Shown here piece after piece: positions 35,249 to 43,865 of a DNA stretch of 64,000 bases. Position numbers and translations under genes: made by a program. The stretch lies in contig CAXXUZ010000002.1 in the NCBI GenBank assembly GCA_963667605.2, forward strand, positions 461,309 to 525,308, in the 5' to 3' direction. The stretch comes from JADLGL01 sp963667605. Its GTDB lineage: Bacteria > Pseudomonadota > Alphaproteobacteria > Rhizobiales > Kaistiaceae. A model generated the notes under the pieces. The model searched no databases, was not told where the DNA came from, and saw only the letters and a list, made by a program, of their open reading frames with translations. Position 1 is the stretch's first letter, and each line of letters opens with the position of its first letter.

Positions 35249-36527
35249 TTAGCCCTCCGCGTTCTTACCGCGTTCTGCCGAAACGTTCTTCGAACGTTCA
35301 TCAATAGCCCTCCTGGCGGCTCTAAGGCTCGCTACACGGCGGGTCGAATCGAGCGCCGACCGGACATAGCGCGTGGTGATCTTCGGGTCCGAATGTGTCG
35401 CGTGCAGCCGCAGATCCTCGACCGTCGCGCCAGCGTCCGCGCCCTCGGTAATCCCGCCGGCCCGCGAATCCATGTTCCAGACGCCGGGAGGAACCTCGGC
35501 GGCGGTGGCGATGTCTCGCCAATGGGACCAGAAATTGCGCTGCGAATAGGGGAGGTCGGTCGATTCCGACACGATCAACGGCCCCACACGCCCTGCCAGG
35601 GGCTCGAACGCCTGGAGGGCGCACAACAACCAACGGATAACGGGACAGGTCCCACTGGCCCAGCGTGCCGGTCTTGGATGTGGTTTTCGACAGGACGAGG
35701 TCGGGACCGATGTCGGACCAAGCGGTGCCGCCGGTCCAGCGCATCCCCCTGGCGACGATGCCCTGCACCATGGGCGTCTCGTCGTCGATCCATTCGCCGA
35801 TGACGTCGCGTTGCCGTAGGCTGAGTTCGAATTGGAGCGCCTGGGCGAGCGCGATCGAGGGGCGGCCCTGCGCGATCGCGGTCTCGATGATCGCTTTGGC
35901 CTGATCATAAGCCATCGCCACCTTGCGTGGCGCCGGCGGCGAGAAGCGCATCTTCGACAGCATCACGGCTACCTCGGCGCACCTATGATAGCCGCTGGCG
36001 GCGCCGTAATTGCAGACGATCCGCAGGAGTTTCATGCAGTTGTAAGCGCGGCGGAGGCGTTCACTTCCGTCCGGTGTCGCCGGTTCTTTGAACACCCGAT
36101 ACCAGCGGGCGAAGTCCTTGCCGGTGAGGGCATCGACGCGGCGAGCTCCGTAGGCGGCGGCGATCAAAGCCAGGATCTCGTCATAGTGCCGGCTGGTGTT
36201 CCACTTCACCGCGCGGTAGGGCGAATCCTCGTCGCGCTGGTAGCAGTCGATCAGGCTTGTCAGGGTGCCGTTGAATGCCTGCTTGCCGCCGCCGCGGCTG
36301 GTGAGCCATTCCTTGAGCTCGGCCGTCAGCCGCCAACAGCGAGCGCTCCGCTCCTCGTCGGTGTCGAAGTGCAGCCGAACGGTTCTGACCGGGTACTCCT
36401 TGACCAGCGGCGATTTGCTGGCATCGGAAGCGATCCAGTAAAAGGCAACGCTGCCGCCGCGCCGACGGCGGGCTCTAATTCCGGGCGCGTCTTTGTGAGC
36501 GGGCATGTTCGGGGTGTTTCTCTCCAT
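35249..36527 (-). pseudogene. Tyrosine recombinase (phage integrase) with a frameshift
   Basis: The N-terminal two thirds read in one frame (MERNTPNMPAHKDAPGIR ... SKTGTLGQWDLSRYPLVV) and the C-terminal third in another (LLCALQAFEPLAGRVGPL ... ). The shift is at about 35621-35635, in a TTG-rich slippery run. The C-terminal frame has the Arg of NMDSRAGG, LRLHATHSDP and TTRYVRSALDS, the R-H-Y catalytic residues. Without the shift the protein would have about 425 aa. It lies beside attL, as expected for a phage integrase. Start ATG 36527 or 36506. Confidence 0.85.
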
Positions 36528-36738
36528 CAGGGGCAAATCCGACGATCGAATCCTGCCCCAATCCATGGCGTCGGTCGAGGAATGCTTTCACGGCCGGCCA
36601 GTATCGTTTGCCCGTCTGCAGATCGATTGGCGGTAGTCCCTGCCTGTCCCACACCGACGCCATGGCGTGCCACTGCTCGATCGGCACGCCGGCCAGCTTG
36701 GCGATCTCGGCCTCGGATTTGTAAAGGGCGGCGGTCAT
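36475..36738 (-). CDS. Excisionase-like small DNA-binding protein
   Basis: 87 aa with a winged-helix-like N-terminus: SEAEIAKLAGVPIEQWHAMA then YWPAVKAFLDRRHGL. Position just upstream of, and overlapping, the integrase gene fits Xis. The domain assignment is inference from position and size. Confidence 0.55.
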   Translation of the reverse strand: MTAALYKSEAEIAKLAGVPIEQWHAMASVWDRQGLPPIDLQTGKRYWPAVKAFLDRRHGLGQDSIVGFAPDGEKHPEHARSQRRARN

Positions 36739-36795
36739 GCGGCCTGGCCTAGCAGGTCAATGTTCGCTTGCTCGCCTGAGAATAGGATTGGACGG

Positions 36796-37890
36796 TCACC
36801 CATCGACCGTCTCCCGCTCCTGCCGCCGCTCAGCCTCGGCCATCACCTTGTCGCGTTGGGCGTCCATCCGATCCGATCCGCCGATGATTTTTCGCTGCGC
36901 TTTTTGCGCGTCGCTGTTCCACCACTCCCCGAGCTGCGCGGCCGTGCTGTCCTCGGCGAGCACCATTTGGACGTGCTGCTCATAGCCGTCGATCAGGTCG
37001 GAATTGTCGGGGGCGGGACCTTTGTCAGCAGCCGTGGCGGGTTGCTCGTCAACCCCGCCCCCTTCCGCATTGGAGGTCCTTCTGGCCCCCTCCGTTGCGG
37101 AACCGATAAGTTTGCCGGCGTCAGGCGTCTCGCTCGCTTCATATGGCGTTGCCGCCTCGGCCTGGCCGTCAATCTCGAGCCCGCGATCCGGCGTGATCCA
37201 GGCCGGCCTTGCGTTCTCGTCGACCGCCTCGTCCATGCGCGCGGCCGTCTGCATGATCGACATCGGCAGCGATCGCGCGAGACGGCGCTTGGCCGTCTTT
37301 TCACACATCGCCGGGAAGCCGATCTTCGCGTCGTTCCAGGGACTATCCGAGCGCCGAGCGCCGGGCGATCGCTCCTTCACCGCCATGAGCTCGTCGATGC
37401 CCATGATCTCGATCACCGGCGGTCGCTCGGCGTGGTTGGCGCAGGCCCAGGCGGCAACGATGCGGCGCACCGCGGCCCCTTCCAACAACGGCTTGTGGCG
37501 GACGAAGACGCCCGAGCCCTTCTCATATTCGAAGGCGTCGCCCTCGCGGACCACGGCGCCAGTGATGGTGATGCCGGAGCGGGCGGCGAGGGTATTGAAT
37601 CCCCTGTAGCCAATGACCAGCTGGGCCCGGTTCTTGAACGGTATTAGGAAGGCCTGCCCGGTGACGCCATCGACCTCGAGCCCGAGGCAGGCCGCCGACA
37701 TCGCGGCCGTGAAGATCGACTGGCGGTCGCATTCGAGGAGCTTGGGCAGTCGCTCGACCGAAACCATGACGGTGCGGATCAGGCGCTGGACCGGCATCAT
37801 GCCCGCCAGCGCCGCCTCGAAGCGCGGGGCGAGCGGCGTTAGTTGCTCCTCGAGCGCGACCAGGGCGGTGTTGGTCGACGGAGCGGTCAT
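36796..37890 (-). CDS. recT: RecT-family single-strand annealing recombinase
   Basis: 364 aa. The RecT core is visible in MPVQRLIRTVMVSVERLPKL, IFTAAMSAACLGLEVDG and AFLIPFKNRAQLVIGYRGFN, followed by an acidic, alanine-rich C-terminal tail. With the exonuclease gene two steps upstream it would make a Red-like recombination pair. The start ATG overlaps the stop of the preceding small gene by four bases (ATGA). Confidence 0.92.
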   Translation of the reverse strand: MTAPSTNTALVALEEQLTPLAPRFEAALAGMMPVQRLIRTVMVSVERLPKLLECDRQSIFTAAMSAACLGLEVDGVTGQAFLIPFKNRAQLVIGYRGFNTLAARSGITITGAVVREGDAFEYEKGSGVFVRHKPLLEGAAVRRIVAAWACANHAERPPVIEIMGIDELMAVKERSPGARRSDSPWNDAKIGFPAMCEKTAKRRLARSLPMSIMQTAARMDEAVDENARPAWITPDRGLEIDGQAEAATPYEASETPDAGKLIGSATEGARRTSNAEGGGVDEQPATAADKGPAPDNSDLIDGYEQHVQMVLAEDSTAAQLGEWWNSDAQKAQRKIIGGSDRMDAQRDKVMAEAERRQERETVDG

Positions 37891-38168
37891 GCGCCGCCTC
37901 GGGCTTTGGCGAGGGCGGAAGTAGCGGCGTCGAATTCTGCTTCGCCTATAGTGTTGAACGTGGCGGCCGCCTCGGTGATCGCTTTCAGCGCCACATACAG
38001 ATCAGTCGCGGCGGCTGCCATGCTTCCAATCTTCATGCACAGCGGGTCGTCCGTGGACAGCAGCCGAGCGGAAGCCACGAACAGAACGATCTGGCCGTCA
38101 GCGCCGATGATTTTTCCGTGCTCGGCTTCGTAATGCCACGGCCCAAAGAGAGAGGCTGGTTTGCTCAT
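37887..38168 (-). CDS. Small phage hypothetical protein between exonuclease and RecT
   Basis: 93 aa: GPWHYEAEHGKIIGADGQIV followed by a helical alanine-rich second half. Linked to both neighbours by ATGA overlaps, so part of the same translated unit. Function unknown. Confidence 0.75.
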   Translation of the reverse strand: MSKPASLFGPWHYEAEHGKIIGADGQIVLFVASARLLSTDDPLCMKIGSMAAAATDLYVALKAITEAAATFNTIGEAEFDAATSALAKARGGA

Positions 38169-39109
38169 GTCAGCTCGGCCTTCTTGACGGTGTCCATCAG
38201 CTCGTCGGGCAGGACCGGCGGCACCGAGGCCGATAGGACGGTGCGGGTGAAAGGATCGCGGGTCGACGCGGGGATCTTCGACTGCGAAACCTTCAAGCGA
38301 ATGCCGCCGAAGCACTCGGCCGCGGAGGCGTCGCCCAGTGCCTTAAGCAGCTTGACCTTGGAGCTGTCGGCTATCTTGGAATGGCTGCGCGCCTGTGTCT
38401 TGGCCCAGTTGAACATCCGGGCTTCCTCGGCGATGTCGATATTGTCGGTGAGGTCGATCACTTCGCCGGTGCGCTCGATCGCGTTCAGCATCGGCAGCTC
38501 GACGGCGAGCCCGAACGGATCCGGCTCGGCGCCGGCGGCTACCGCGGCGAAAAAGGCTTCGGCTTCGGCCCGCAGCGCCTTCCACAGCTCCTCAACCGGG
38601 TCGCGGCGGAGATAGTGGACCTCGCCGGCAACCCAAACCGCGATGACGCCCCAACGGAACGACTCGCCGGTTTCGCCATCGCCGACCAGCATTTGTTCTT
38701 GCAGTTGGATCTCGTAGTGACGGGGCGCGGTCCGGCCGCCATCCCATGCGCTCATCCAATCGCGATAGTCGAATACGACTTTGGTCTCGAGTGCCCCGGG
38801 CCCAAGGGTCGGGTCGATCACGATCGCATCGCGGGTGCAGCCGAAGAGACCACGGCGCTCATAGATATCACCCTCGTTCGGCCGGATCTCGAGCGATAGA
38901 TCCTCGGCCGCCTGCTCGAGGATCAAGGGCTGCAACTTGAGCCCCCAGGACATCCGGGCATCGGCCGCTTTGTCGAGCTGCATTCCGTTGGTGAAGTGCT
39001 GATGGAGCATCCACCGCGTCAGCCAAGGCGAGGCGTTCCACAGTGCGGGCGCCTGCGTGGCCGAGATTGTTTTGCCGGTCGAATCAGGCACGGCCGGCTC
39101 TGGCCACAA
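38165..39109 (-). CDS. YqaJ-type phage exonuclease
   Basis: 314 aa. ATQAPALWNASPWLTRWMLH resembles the YqaJ/lambda-exonuclease start, and the nuclease core is Asp of FGCTRDAIVIDPTLG and ETK in GALETKVVFDYRD with the helix YEIQLQEQMLV following; D...ExK is the usual active site. It probably makes 3' overhangs that RecT anneals. TTG start at 39109. Confidence 0.87.
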   Translation of the reverse strand: MWPEPAVPDSTGKTISATQAPALWNASPWLTRWMLHQHFTNGMQLDKAADARMSWGLKLQPLILEQAAEDLSLEIRPNEGDIYERRGLFGCTRDAIVIDPTLGPGALETKVVFDYRDWMSAWDGGRTAPRHYEIQLQEQMLVGDGETGESFRWGVIAVWVAGEVHYLRRDPVEELWKALRAEAEAFFAAVAAGAEPDPFGLAVELPMLNAIERTGEVIDLTDNIDIAEEARMFNWAKTQARSHSKIADSSKVKLLKALGDASAAECFGGIRLKVSQSKIPASTRDPFTRTVLSASVPPVLPDELMDTVKKAELT

Positions 39110-39167
39110 GGGCCGCCTCGGCGGCGGAGCGGTAGGCGGCTACGCTAATCGAAGCGGGGTTGGTCAT
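39084..39167 (-). CDS. 27-aa coupled peptide ORF upstream of the exonuclease
   Basis: ATG ACC AAC CCC... encodes MTNPASISVAAYRSAAEAAL and ends at 39084. It starts on an ATGA overlap with the upstream gene and overlaps the exonuclease start. Its codon pattern looks natural. Possible leader that couples translation. Confidence 0.45.
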   Translation of the reverse strand: MTNPASISVAAYRSAAEAALVARAGRA

Positions 39168-39430
39168 CGGCACCCTTGCTGGTTCCGCACGTTGTGTTGG
39201 AGCCCTTGGACAAGACCCCTCATCCGGGCTCGGCAGATCACATGGGCGGCGGTGAAGATCGCCATTTGCCGTGATTCGACCGGGCCGACGGCATCGACGA
39301 GCTCGGCCGCGTCGGTGAAATCATCCGTGGTCGGCGATACAGGGTTGGCCTCGTCGCCCTGCTCGATGTGCCCACGGGCGGGAGGGTGCGCCAACTCGTG
39401 CTCGTGCTGGCGGGCGACGAGGCCCGTCAC
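39164..39430 (-). CDS. Small phage hypothetical protein
   Basis: 88 aa, MTGLVARQHEHELAHPPARG; a histidine-rich acidic start and a C-terminal helix with three arginines. No known domain. Two bases from the preceding gene. Confidence 0.6.
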   Translation of the reverse strand: MTGLVARQHEHELAHPPARGHIEQGDEANPVSPTTDDFTDAAELVDAVGPVESRQMAIFTAAHVICRARMRGLVQGLQHNVRNQQGCR

Positions 39431-39432
39431 CG

Positions 39433-39681
39433 TTATTCCCTCGGTCCTTCGGGGCCGCGTTCACTAGCAAATCCGCCGATGTCGGCTTTCGGCTCTGGCG
39501 CGTGGCGGGTCTTGGGGCGGACGTCGATATGTTCGAGCGCCATCAGCTCAAACAGCGGGGCCACGTTGCGATCCTTCGCCGCTTGCACCGCCGCGATGGC
39601 TCTTGCGTGAGCGTCAAGATCGCTCGGGTCTACCCTCACGAACCCTTTGATGGTCACGGCATATCCGGTCTGCATTGGCAT
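39433..39681 (-). CDS. Small phage hypothetical protein
   Basis: 82 aa, MPMQTGYAVTIKGFVRVDPS followed by an alanine-rich helix and a charged tail. No domain recognised. Second gene of the left early operon. Confidence 0.6.
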   Translation of the reverse strand: MPMQTGYAVTIKGFVRVDPSDLDAHARAIAAVQAAKDRNVAPLFELMALEHIDVRPKTRHAPEPKADIGGFASERGPEGPRE

Positions 39682-39691
39682 TTCAGTCCTC

Positions 39692-39925
39692 CTAATCCAC
39701 GTAAACGATGCATCCCCAATGGCCGTCGGCCGCCCAGGCCTGGCGACCGCCGAAGAAGGGGTGATAGTGGGTTTTGGCCACTAGCTCGGACGTCGCCGCG
39801 CCGGTGTGGGTGCCGGTGTATTCCACGTGGGCGTGGCCGTGGACGGAGCTGGTGACGGTAAAGACGACGCCGGCCTTTTCAGCCTCGGTGCGGTCGTCCA
39901 GCTCGGTCGCGCCCTGCTCGGTCAT
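39692..39925 (-). CDS. First gene of the left early operon, hypothetical, probably leaderless
   Basis: 77 aa, MTEQGATELDDRTEAEKAGV then a beta-rich part with many histidines and aromatic residues (VHGHAHVEYTGTHTGA, HYHPFFGGRQAW). No family recognised. The ATG at 39925 lies exactly where the upstream promoter would begin transcription, so no ribosome-binding site is expected. Confidence 0.6.
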   Translation of the reverse strand: MTEQGATELDDRTEAEKAGVVFTVTSSVHGHAHVEYTGTHTGAATSELVAKTHYHPFFGGRQAWAADGHWGCIVYVD

Positions 39926-39961
39926 GAGCGAAACTGTCGGAAATATATTCCGACCTGTCAA
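39923..39961 (-). promoter_or_regulatory. Left early promoter with operator OL
   Basis: Read on the minus strand: TTGACA at 39961-39956, 17-bp spacer, weak -10 GACAGT, ATG at 39925. The palindrome GTCGGAAATATATTCCGAC (39936-39954) fills the spacer, so a bound repressor would exclude polymerase. Further half-sites TTCCGAC at 39970-39976 and GTCGGAA at 39991-39997 lie upstream. Confidence 0.7.
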
Positions 39962-40024
39962 GAAGATTTTTCCGACCCTGGAACGGTTGTGTCGGAAAGA
40001 TCAGCGGTCGGCTCGCTCCATCGC

Positions 40025-40321
40025 TCAGCCCGCGCCAGGACGGCGCGGGCCCTCCATCAGCTTCAGCACCAACTCGTGCGGTAGCCCGCGTCGGATCGCT
40101 CCGTAGATCCAATCATGCGTGACTCCATACGCGTCGTTGAGCTTTGTGACATAGCTGGGAGGCACCATCGCAGCACCGTTTTCGTACTTCGAAAGCTTAT
40201 TCTCGTGCACGCGGGTGAGCTCAGCGAAGCGCCTGACTGTTTCGACGCCCAGTGCTAGGCGCGTAGCTCTAAGCCTTGCACCGGCGGCGATAGTATCTGG
40301 ATCGCGTGACTTTTTCGCCAT
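40025..40321 (-). CDS. CI-like HTH repressor, 98 aa
   Basis: MAKKSRDPDTIAAGARLRAT at the start; HTH_3 pattern ETVRRFAELTRVHENKLSKYENGAAM with recognition helix around HENKLSKYE. It is short, without a self-cleavage (LexA-type S24) domain, so induction by RecA cleavage is unlikely. Sits between the two operator regions, the classic position of a lysogeny repressor. The start ATG at 40321 is preferred over a longer frame. Confidence 0.8.
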   Translation of the reverse strand: MAKKSRDPDTIAAGARLRATRLALGVETVRRFAELTRVHENKLSKYENGAAMVPPSYVTKLNDAYGVTHDWIYGAIRRGLPHELVLKLMEGPRRPGAG

Positions 40322-40366
40322 CCCCAAATCGTGCGGAAATTCTGTCGCAATGTCGTGCGAACTGTT

Positions 40367-40418
40367 TTCCGACAAAGCGGGGTTGACTTGTCGGAACGAT
40401 ATTCCGATTATTCTGCCA
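40367..40418 (+). promoter_or_regulatory. Right early promoter with operator OR
   Basis: TTGACT at 40383-40388, 17-bp spacer, GATTAT at 40406-40411, ATG at 40418, which is +1 by normal spacing. GTCGGAA-CGATA-TTCCGAT at 40390-40408 is a near-perfect palindrome with the same 7-5-7 geometry as OL. An extra half-site TTCCGAC is at 40367-40373. Confidence 0.72.
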
Positions 40419-40672
40419 TGGATGGGCACGCGGACCTCATTGACCAGCTCGGCGGAGGGACAGCCGTGGCAAGGGCTCTCTGGGGCGAAGTTGGGGCGAA
40501 AGGAAAGAATCGCGCGGCCGTTTACAAATGGAAGCAAAACGGCATCCCCTGGCGATGGCGGCACTCGGTGGCGGACATTGCGGCGACGCGAGGAATTGAC
40601 CTTCCTCCGGGTTTTCTTCTTTCGACGCATGGCAAGGGGCCGTCGACGCAAACCGAGACCGCGGCGGCCTGA
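40418..40672 (+). CDS. Cro-like phage regulator, probably leaderless
   Basis: 84 aa starting MDGHADLIDQLGGGTAVARA, with LWGEVGAKGKNRAAVYKWKQ as a YdaS/Cro-like HTH and NGIPWRWRHSVADIAATRG following. Divergent from the repressor, under OR. Only six bases separate the -10 box and the ATG, so the mRNA should start at or next to the start codon. Confidence 0.75.
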   Translation: MDGHADLIDQLGGGTAVARALWGEVGAKGKNRAAVYKWKQNGIPWRWRHSVADIAATRGIDLPPGFLLSTHGKGPSTQTETAAA

Positions 40673-40943
40673 TCATGCTGACCCGACCGCTCTCGATCGC
40701 GCGACGGGCTGGCAGTCCTCCCTCCCCCAGCCGGAAAGCTGCCGAGTCTGCGCCGTATCCCGGACGCCGCCGGATTGGCGACTCGCGTGCGATCAGTTCC
40801 TCCCTGAGCGATCACTCCGATTGCCACCTTGCCGGGCCTAGCCCGGCCTTTTCTTCGTTTGCCCCGGCCTCTGGTTATCGGACGGCGGCATGAACGCGCC
40901 CTATCCCCAGCTCGTCGAAGTCCTTCGCGACCGTCGTCGAGCG

Positions 40944-41141
40944 CTAGGCCTCGCTCGCCGCGAGCGCATCCGCTATCGGTTTCAGCCGCTCGTCGGAGTC
41001 AACCGGCGCTTCCGTCGCTATCTCGTGCAACTCGCTCGCCAGGCGCTCCAGCGCCGCGGCTCCTTCGGGGCCGGGCATGAGCGCCGCGACCAGCGCTTGA
41101 GCAAAGGCGGCGAGCGTAGCGCCGACTTCATCCGGGGTCAT
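40944..41141 (-). CDS. Possible small acidic phage protein (minus strand)
   Basis: 65 aa, MTPDEVGATLAAFAQALVAA... , helical and acidic, with better codon use than the overlapping plus-strand frame (40890-41174), which is very arginine-rich. But the plus-strand frame begins at an ATGA overlap with another ORF (40675-40893), so the strand is not settled. The rest of 40673-41326 shows nothing else. Confidence 0.35.
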   Translation of the reverse strand: MTPDEVGATLAAFAQALVAALMPGPEGAAALERLASELHEIATEAPVDSDERLKPIADALAASEA

Positions 41142-41326
41142 CGCGACCCTCCTTCGCGGGGGGCCAAGCCGTGATCCTATCGCGCCTCCGTCCATCATTC
41201 GAGTCTCCCGCCGGCCGCTGCCGTCCACAAACTGCTCGGCCGCGCGGGTACATCTCCCCTCCCCAGTCAACATGACCGAGGAGAAGTGGAGTGTCTGTCC
41301 ATAATTCGTGGAGATCGGATCAAGGA

Positions 41327-41668
41327 ATGAGTTCGACCGACCTTGCTAGCGACTATGCGAGACGCCTCGTGAAGCGCGAGCGGGCCAAAACGGCAGGAGT
41401 AGAGAGTGCGATGCACAATGTCAGCGCCGAGGCTGGCGTTGGTTTTTGGACCCTTTGGGGGCTGTGGTATCGGCGACGGAAGCGGGCTGACGGCGAGACA
41501 ATAGGCAAGTTACGGGCTGCTCTGGTTCGCCGGTTGGAATCTGAGGTGCGGCACCTTGAACATGAACTGCAGATCCTCCGCACGATTGGCGTGGATCCTC
41601 GTGACGACACGCTGGCGGAGGCGGAGGCGGACCTGGCGCGCGCGAAGGCGGCGCTCGGTCTCGACTGA
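41327..41668 (+). CDS. Phage hypothetical protein with coiled coil
   Basis: 113 aa, MSSTDLASDYARRLVKRERA, then VSAEAGVGFWTLWGLWYRRR, then a long coiled coil (LESEVRHLEHELQILRTIG). I recall similar phage proteins with the GVGFWTLWxLxYRR motif in rhizobial prophages. Function unknown. Confidence 0.65.
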   Translation: MSSTDLASDYARRLVKRERAKTAGVESAMHNVSAEAGVGFWTLWGLWYRRRKRADGETIGKLRAALVRRLESEVRHLEHELQILRTIGVDPRDDTLAEAEADLARAKAALGLD

Positions 41669-41694
41669 GGCAACCACCAAGCAGGAGAGTGGCG

Positions 41695-42189
41695 GTGAGC
41701 GAAGAAAGGGCCAAGACGGAAGCTGAGATCGATCGGGAAAAGCGGGAGCGGCAGGTAGATCTCGGGCTGGGGACGCTGGCCGGTGACTTCCGCGATTCGA
41801 TCCTGACCCACATCCGGGCAATGCCGGTCGTCTGGCAGAAGCTCGGCGAGGTGAAGCAGCAAGAGAAGATCGACGCGATCGAAAAGCTGGCGGATGACAT
41901 GGTTCGCCGGGGCACGGCGCTAATCGCTCGCAGCGGCTTCGACGCGGTTCCGGTGATGCTCGGCAAGTTCGGCGTCAATGGTCGGGAAGTGAAGGGCCAG
42001 TTCGAGGCGGTGTTCAGCGAATCGAACATCATCGCTCTTGCCGATCATCAAGGCGCGAACGCCCTGATCGTGCTGGCCGATCACACCGAGTTCTTCGGTG
42101 AGCGGGAGACAGCGACCCCCGATCCGGATGAACCTCAAATGCCGCTGGACGAGGCCGCCAGAGATGCTGACGAAGCCGTGTCTCGATAG
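41695..42189 (+). CDS. Phage hypothetical protein
   Basis: 164 aa from GTG 41695, which has AGGAG at good distance. Helical, acidic: EKRERQVDLGLGTLAGDFRD, GEVKQQEKIDAIEKLADDMV. No domain recognised. Overlaps the RusA gene start. Confidence 0.7.
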   Translation: MSEERAKTEAEIDREKRERQVDLGLGTLAGDFRDSILTHIRAMPVVWQKLGEVKQQEKIDAIEKLADDMVRRGTALIARSGFDAVPVMLGKFGVNGREVKGQFEAVFSESNIIALADHQGANALIVLADHTEFFGERETATPDPDEPQMPLDEAARDADEAVSR

Positions 42190-42601
42190 CACCATTGTCA
42201 TCGAGATCGCCGGTGTCCCGAAGGGAAAGGGGCGGCCGCGATTTGCGCGCAGGGGCTCATTCGTGCGGACCTATACCGACGACAAGACGCGCTCCTATGA
42301 GGGTGCTCTGAGCGCCGCTGGTTCCGAGGCGATGCGGGGGCGGCGACCGATCGAGGGGCCGGTCGCCGTGCTGATCCTGGCGTTCATGCCGGTGCCGGCG
42401 AGCTGGTCGAAGCGAAAGCGCGGCGATGCGTTGGCCGGCCGGATCCGGCCGACGACCAAGCCCGACTTCGACAATCTAGCTAAGACGCTCGATGCGCTGA
42501 ACGAGATCGTTTTCCGCGACGACAAGCAGATCGTCGATGGCTGCGTCAGAAAGCACTACAGCGACAGGCCGCGGCTGCAAGTGCGCGTGGAGGCCGCGTG
42601 A
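42164..42601 (+). CDS. RusA-like Holliday-junction resolvase
   Basis: 145 aa. VIEIAGVPKGKGRPRFARRG is the RusA start, and the catalytic aspartates fit RPTTKPDFDNLAKTLDAL and VFRDDKQIVDGCVRK. RusA-like enzymes cut Holliday junctions late in phage replication. Confidence 0.9.
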   Translation: MLTKPCLDSTIVIEIAGVPKGKGRPRFARRGSFVRTYTDDKTRSYEGALSAAGSEAMRGRRPIEGPVAVLILAFMPVPASWSKRKRGDALAGRIRPTTKPDFDNLAKTLDALNEIVFRDDKQIVDGCVRKHYSDRPRLQVRVEAA

Positions 42602-42993
42602 TGCGCGTGCTCCCCGCAGAGACCGTTATGGCTATTCAGGAACGCATCCTCGCCGGTGCGAGCATCCGGCAGATCATGGGCGAGTTCGGCGTCGCAAAGG
42701 GCACCGTCTCCCGCTACCGAGCGATCGTCATCAAGACCTCCACGCTGCGGCCGCGACGTGATCGGCCCCAGCCGATTTTGGAAACTCCCCGTTCAATTGT
42801 CGTGCGCGGGGACAAGAACATTCTGCGATTGCAGAAAGACGTCGAAGGACTGAGCGGAAAAGTCAGCTTCGCGGTGACGCTGGTCCGGCCTCGGCCGCCG
42901 CTGTCGCAACGTTGGCCTGACCTTGCCTGCAGTGCGGCGATCGATCGTTTCGTCCGGCCCTACCGACAGTACATCGCGCCGGTGGCGTCCTGA
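42601..42993 (+). CDS. HTH phage protein
   Basis: 130 aa; RILAGASIRQIMGEFGVAKGTVSRYRAIV is a helix-turn-helix of the transposase/Hin-like type. TGATG overlap with rusA. C-terminal part is basic and unassigned. Probably early regulatory protein. Confidence 0.6.
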   Translation: MRVLPAETVMAIQERILAGASIRQIMGEFGVAKGTVSRYRAIVIKTSTLRPRRDRPQPILETPRSIVVRGDKNILRLQKDVEGLSGKVSFAVTLVRPRPPLSQRWPDLACSAAIDRFVRPYRQYIAPVAS

Positions 42994-43063
42994 TGCAGAA
43001 CACATCGCACGCCGTCATGGCTCAGCGACACGAACCGCACGACAGTCTCGAGGGAGCGCCGTG

Positions 43064-43865
43064 ATGCCGGTAACGGCGGCCGTTCTCCGAGAGCTCCTGC
43101 GTACCGGCATGACCGCCGAAGAGGTGGTCGAGGCGACGGAGCGAATCAAGAGGGATGAAGAGGCGACAAAGCCACGATCAGCCGGAGCCGAGAGAACCCG
43201 TCGATGGCGAGAGCGTCACCGTGACGTGACCGTCACAAGCGTCACACCGTCACAAGCGTCACATGTAACGTCACAAGCGTCACAGGCGTCACCGTCACAT
43301 GTAACGTCACAAGCGTCACAAAGCGTCACATGTAACGTCACAAAGCGTCACCGGTGACGCTGCATCGCGCGCAGAACCCCAAGCCTCTACCTCCTGTAGT
43401 TCCTTAGAACAAAAAGAAGAGCCCCAAAAAGAAAACCCCCCTACGGGGGTCAAAAGAAAAAGGGTCAGTGACGCGGGAACACGCATCCCTGCCGACTGGT
43501 TGGCAGACGGCGCGACCGCAAAAGCCGAGGGGCTTAGCCTGCAGGAATCCACCTATGAGGCCGATCGGTTTCGCGACTATTGGCGCGGCATACCCGGCCG
43601 CCACGGTCGCAAAGTCGATTGGTTGGCGACATGGCGCAATTGGTGCCGGAAGGCGGCCGAGGAGCGATCGCGGGGTCCTCGAGGCCAACCTGACCGACCT
43701 GGCGGCTTCGCAGCCGTGCGGGCTGATATTTTGAGCGGCGGTGACTTGGACGACGATGGCAAAGACGACGACAGCGGTGGCGAATCGAGGGGGCAATGGC
43801 CGGATCCCAGCTCCGATATCCTCGATCTTGTGGCGGAATCTATCGTACATCCGCAACGCGATTGA
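43064..43865 (+). pseudogene. Putative phage replication protein, frameshifted in a GTCAC repeat array
   Basis: Frame 1 (43064-43357) encodes MPVTAAVLRELLRTGMTAEE and a basic TRRWRERHRD segment, then runs through GTCAC repeats and stops. An open frame one base away continues through GVKRKRVSDAGTRIPADWLA and FRDYWRGIPGRHGRKVDWLATWRNW to 43865. That second segment resembles the C-terminal domain of phage replication proteins in rhizobial prophages (a DnaD-like or O-like role is inferred). The two parts form one gene if the array slipped by one base. Confidence 0.6.
43216..43355. repeat. GTCAC repeat array, iteron-like
   Basis: Fourteen GTCAC pentamers in about 135 bp, including three copies of a longer unit with ACATGTAACGTCACAA (starting at 43261, 43297 and 43328). 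It lies inside the putative replication gene, where lambdoid phages carry their origin iterons. Confidence 0.85.

Noticed and set aside
40675..41174. Two overlapping plus-strand ORFs after the Cro-like gene
   Set aside because: The ATGA overlap is suggestive, but both products are strongly Arg/Ser/Pro-biased and one opposes a better minus-strand frame.
43216..43355. CRISPR array
   Set aside because: The GTCAC units are only five bases, overlap codons and have no spacers of regular length; no cas genes occur.
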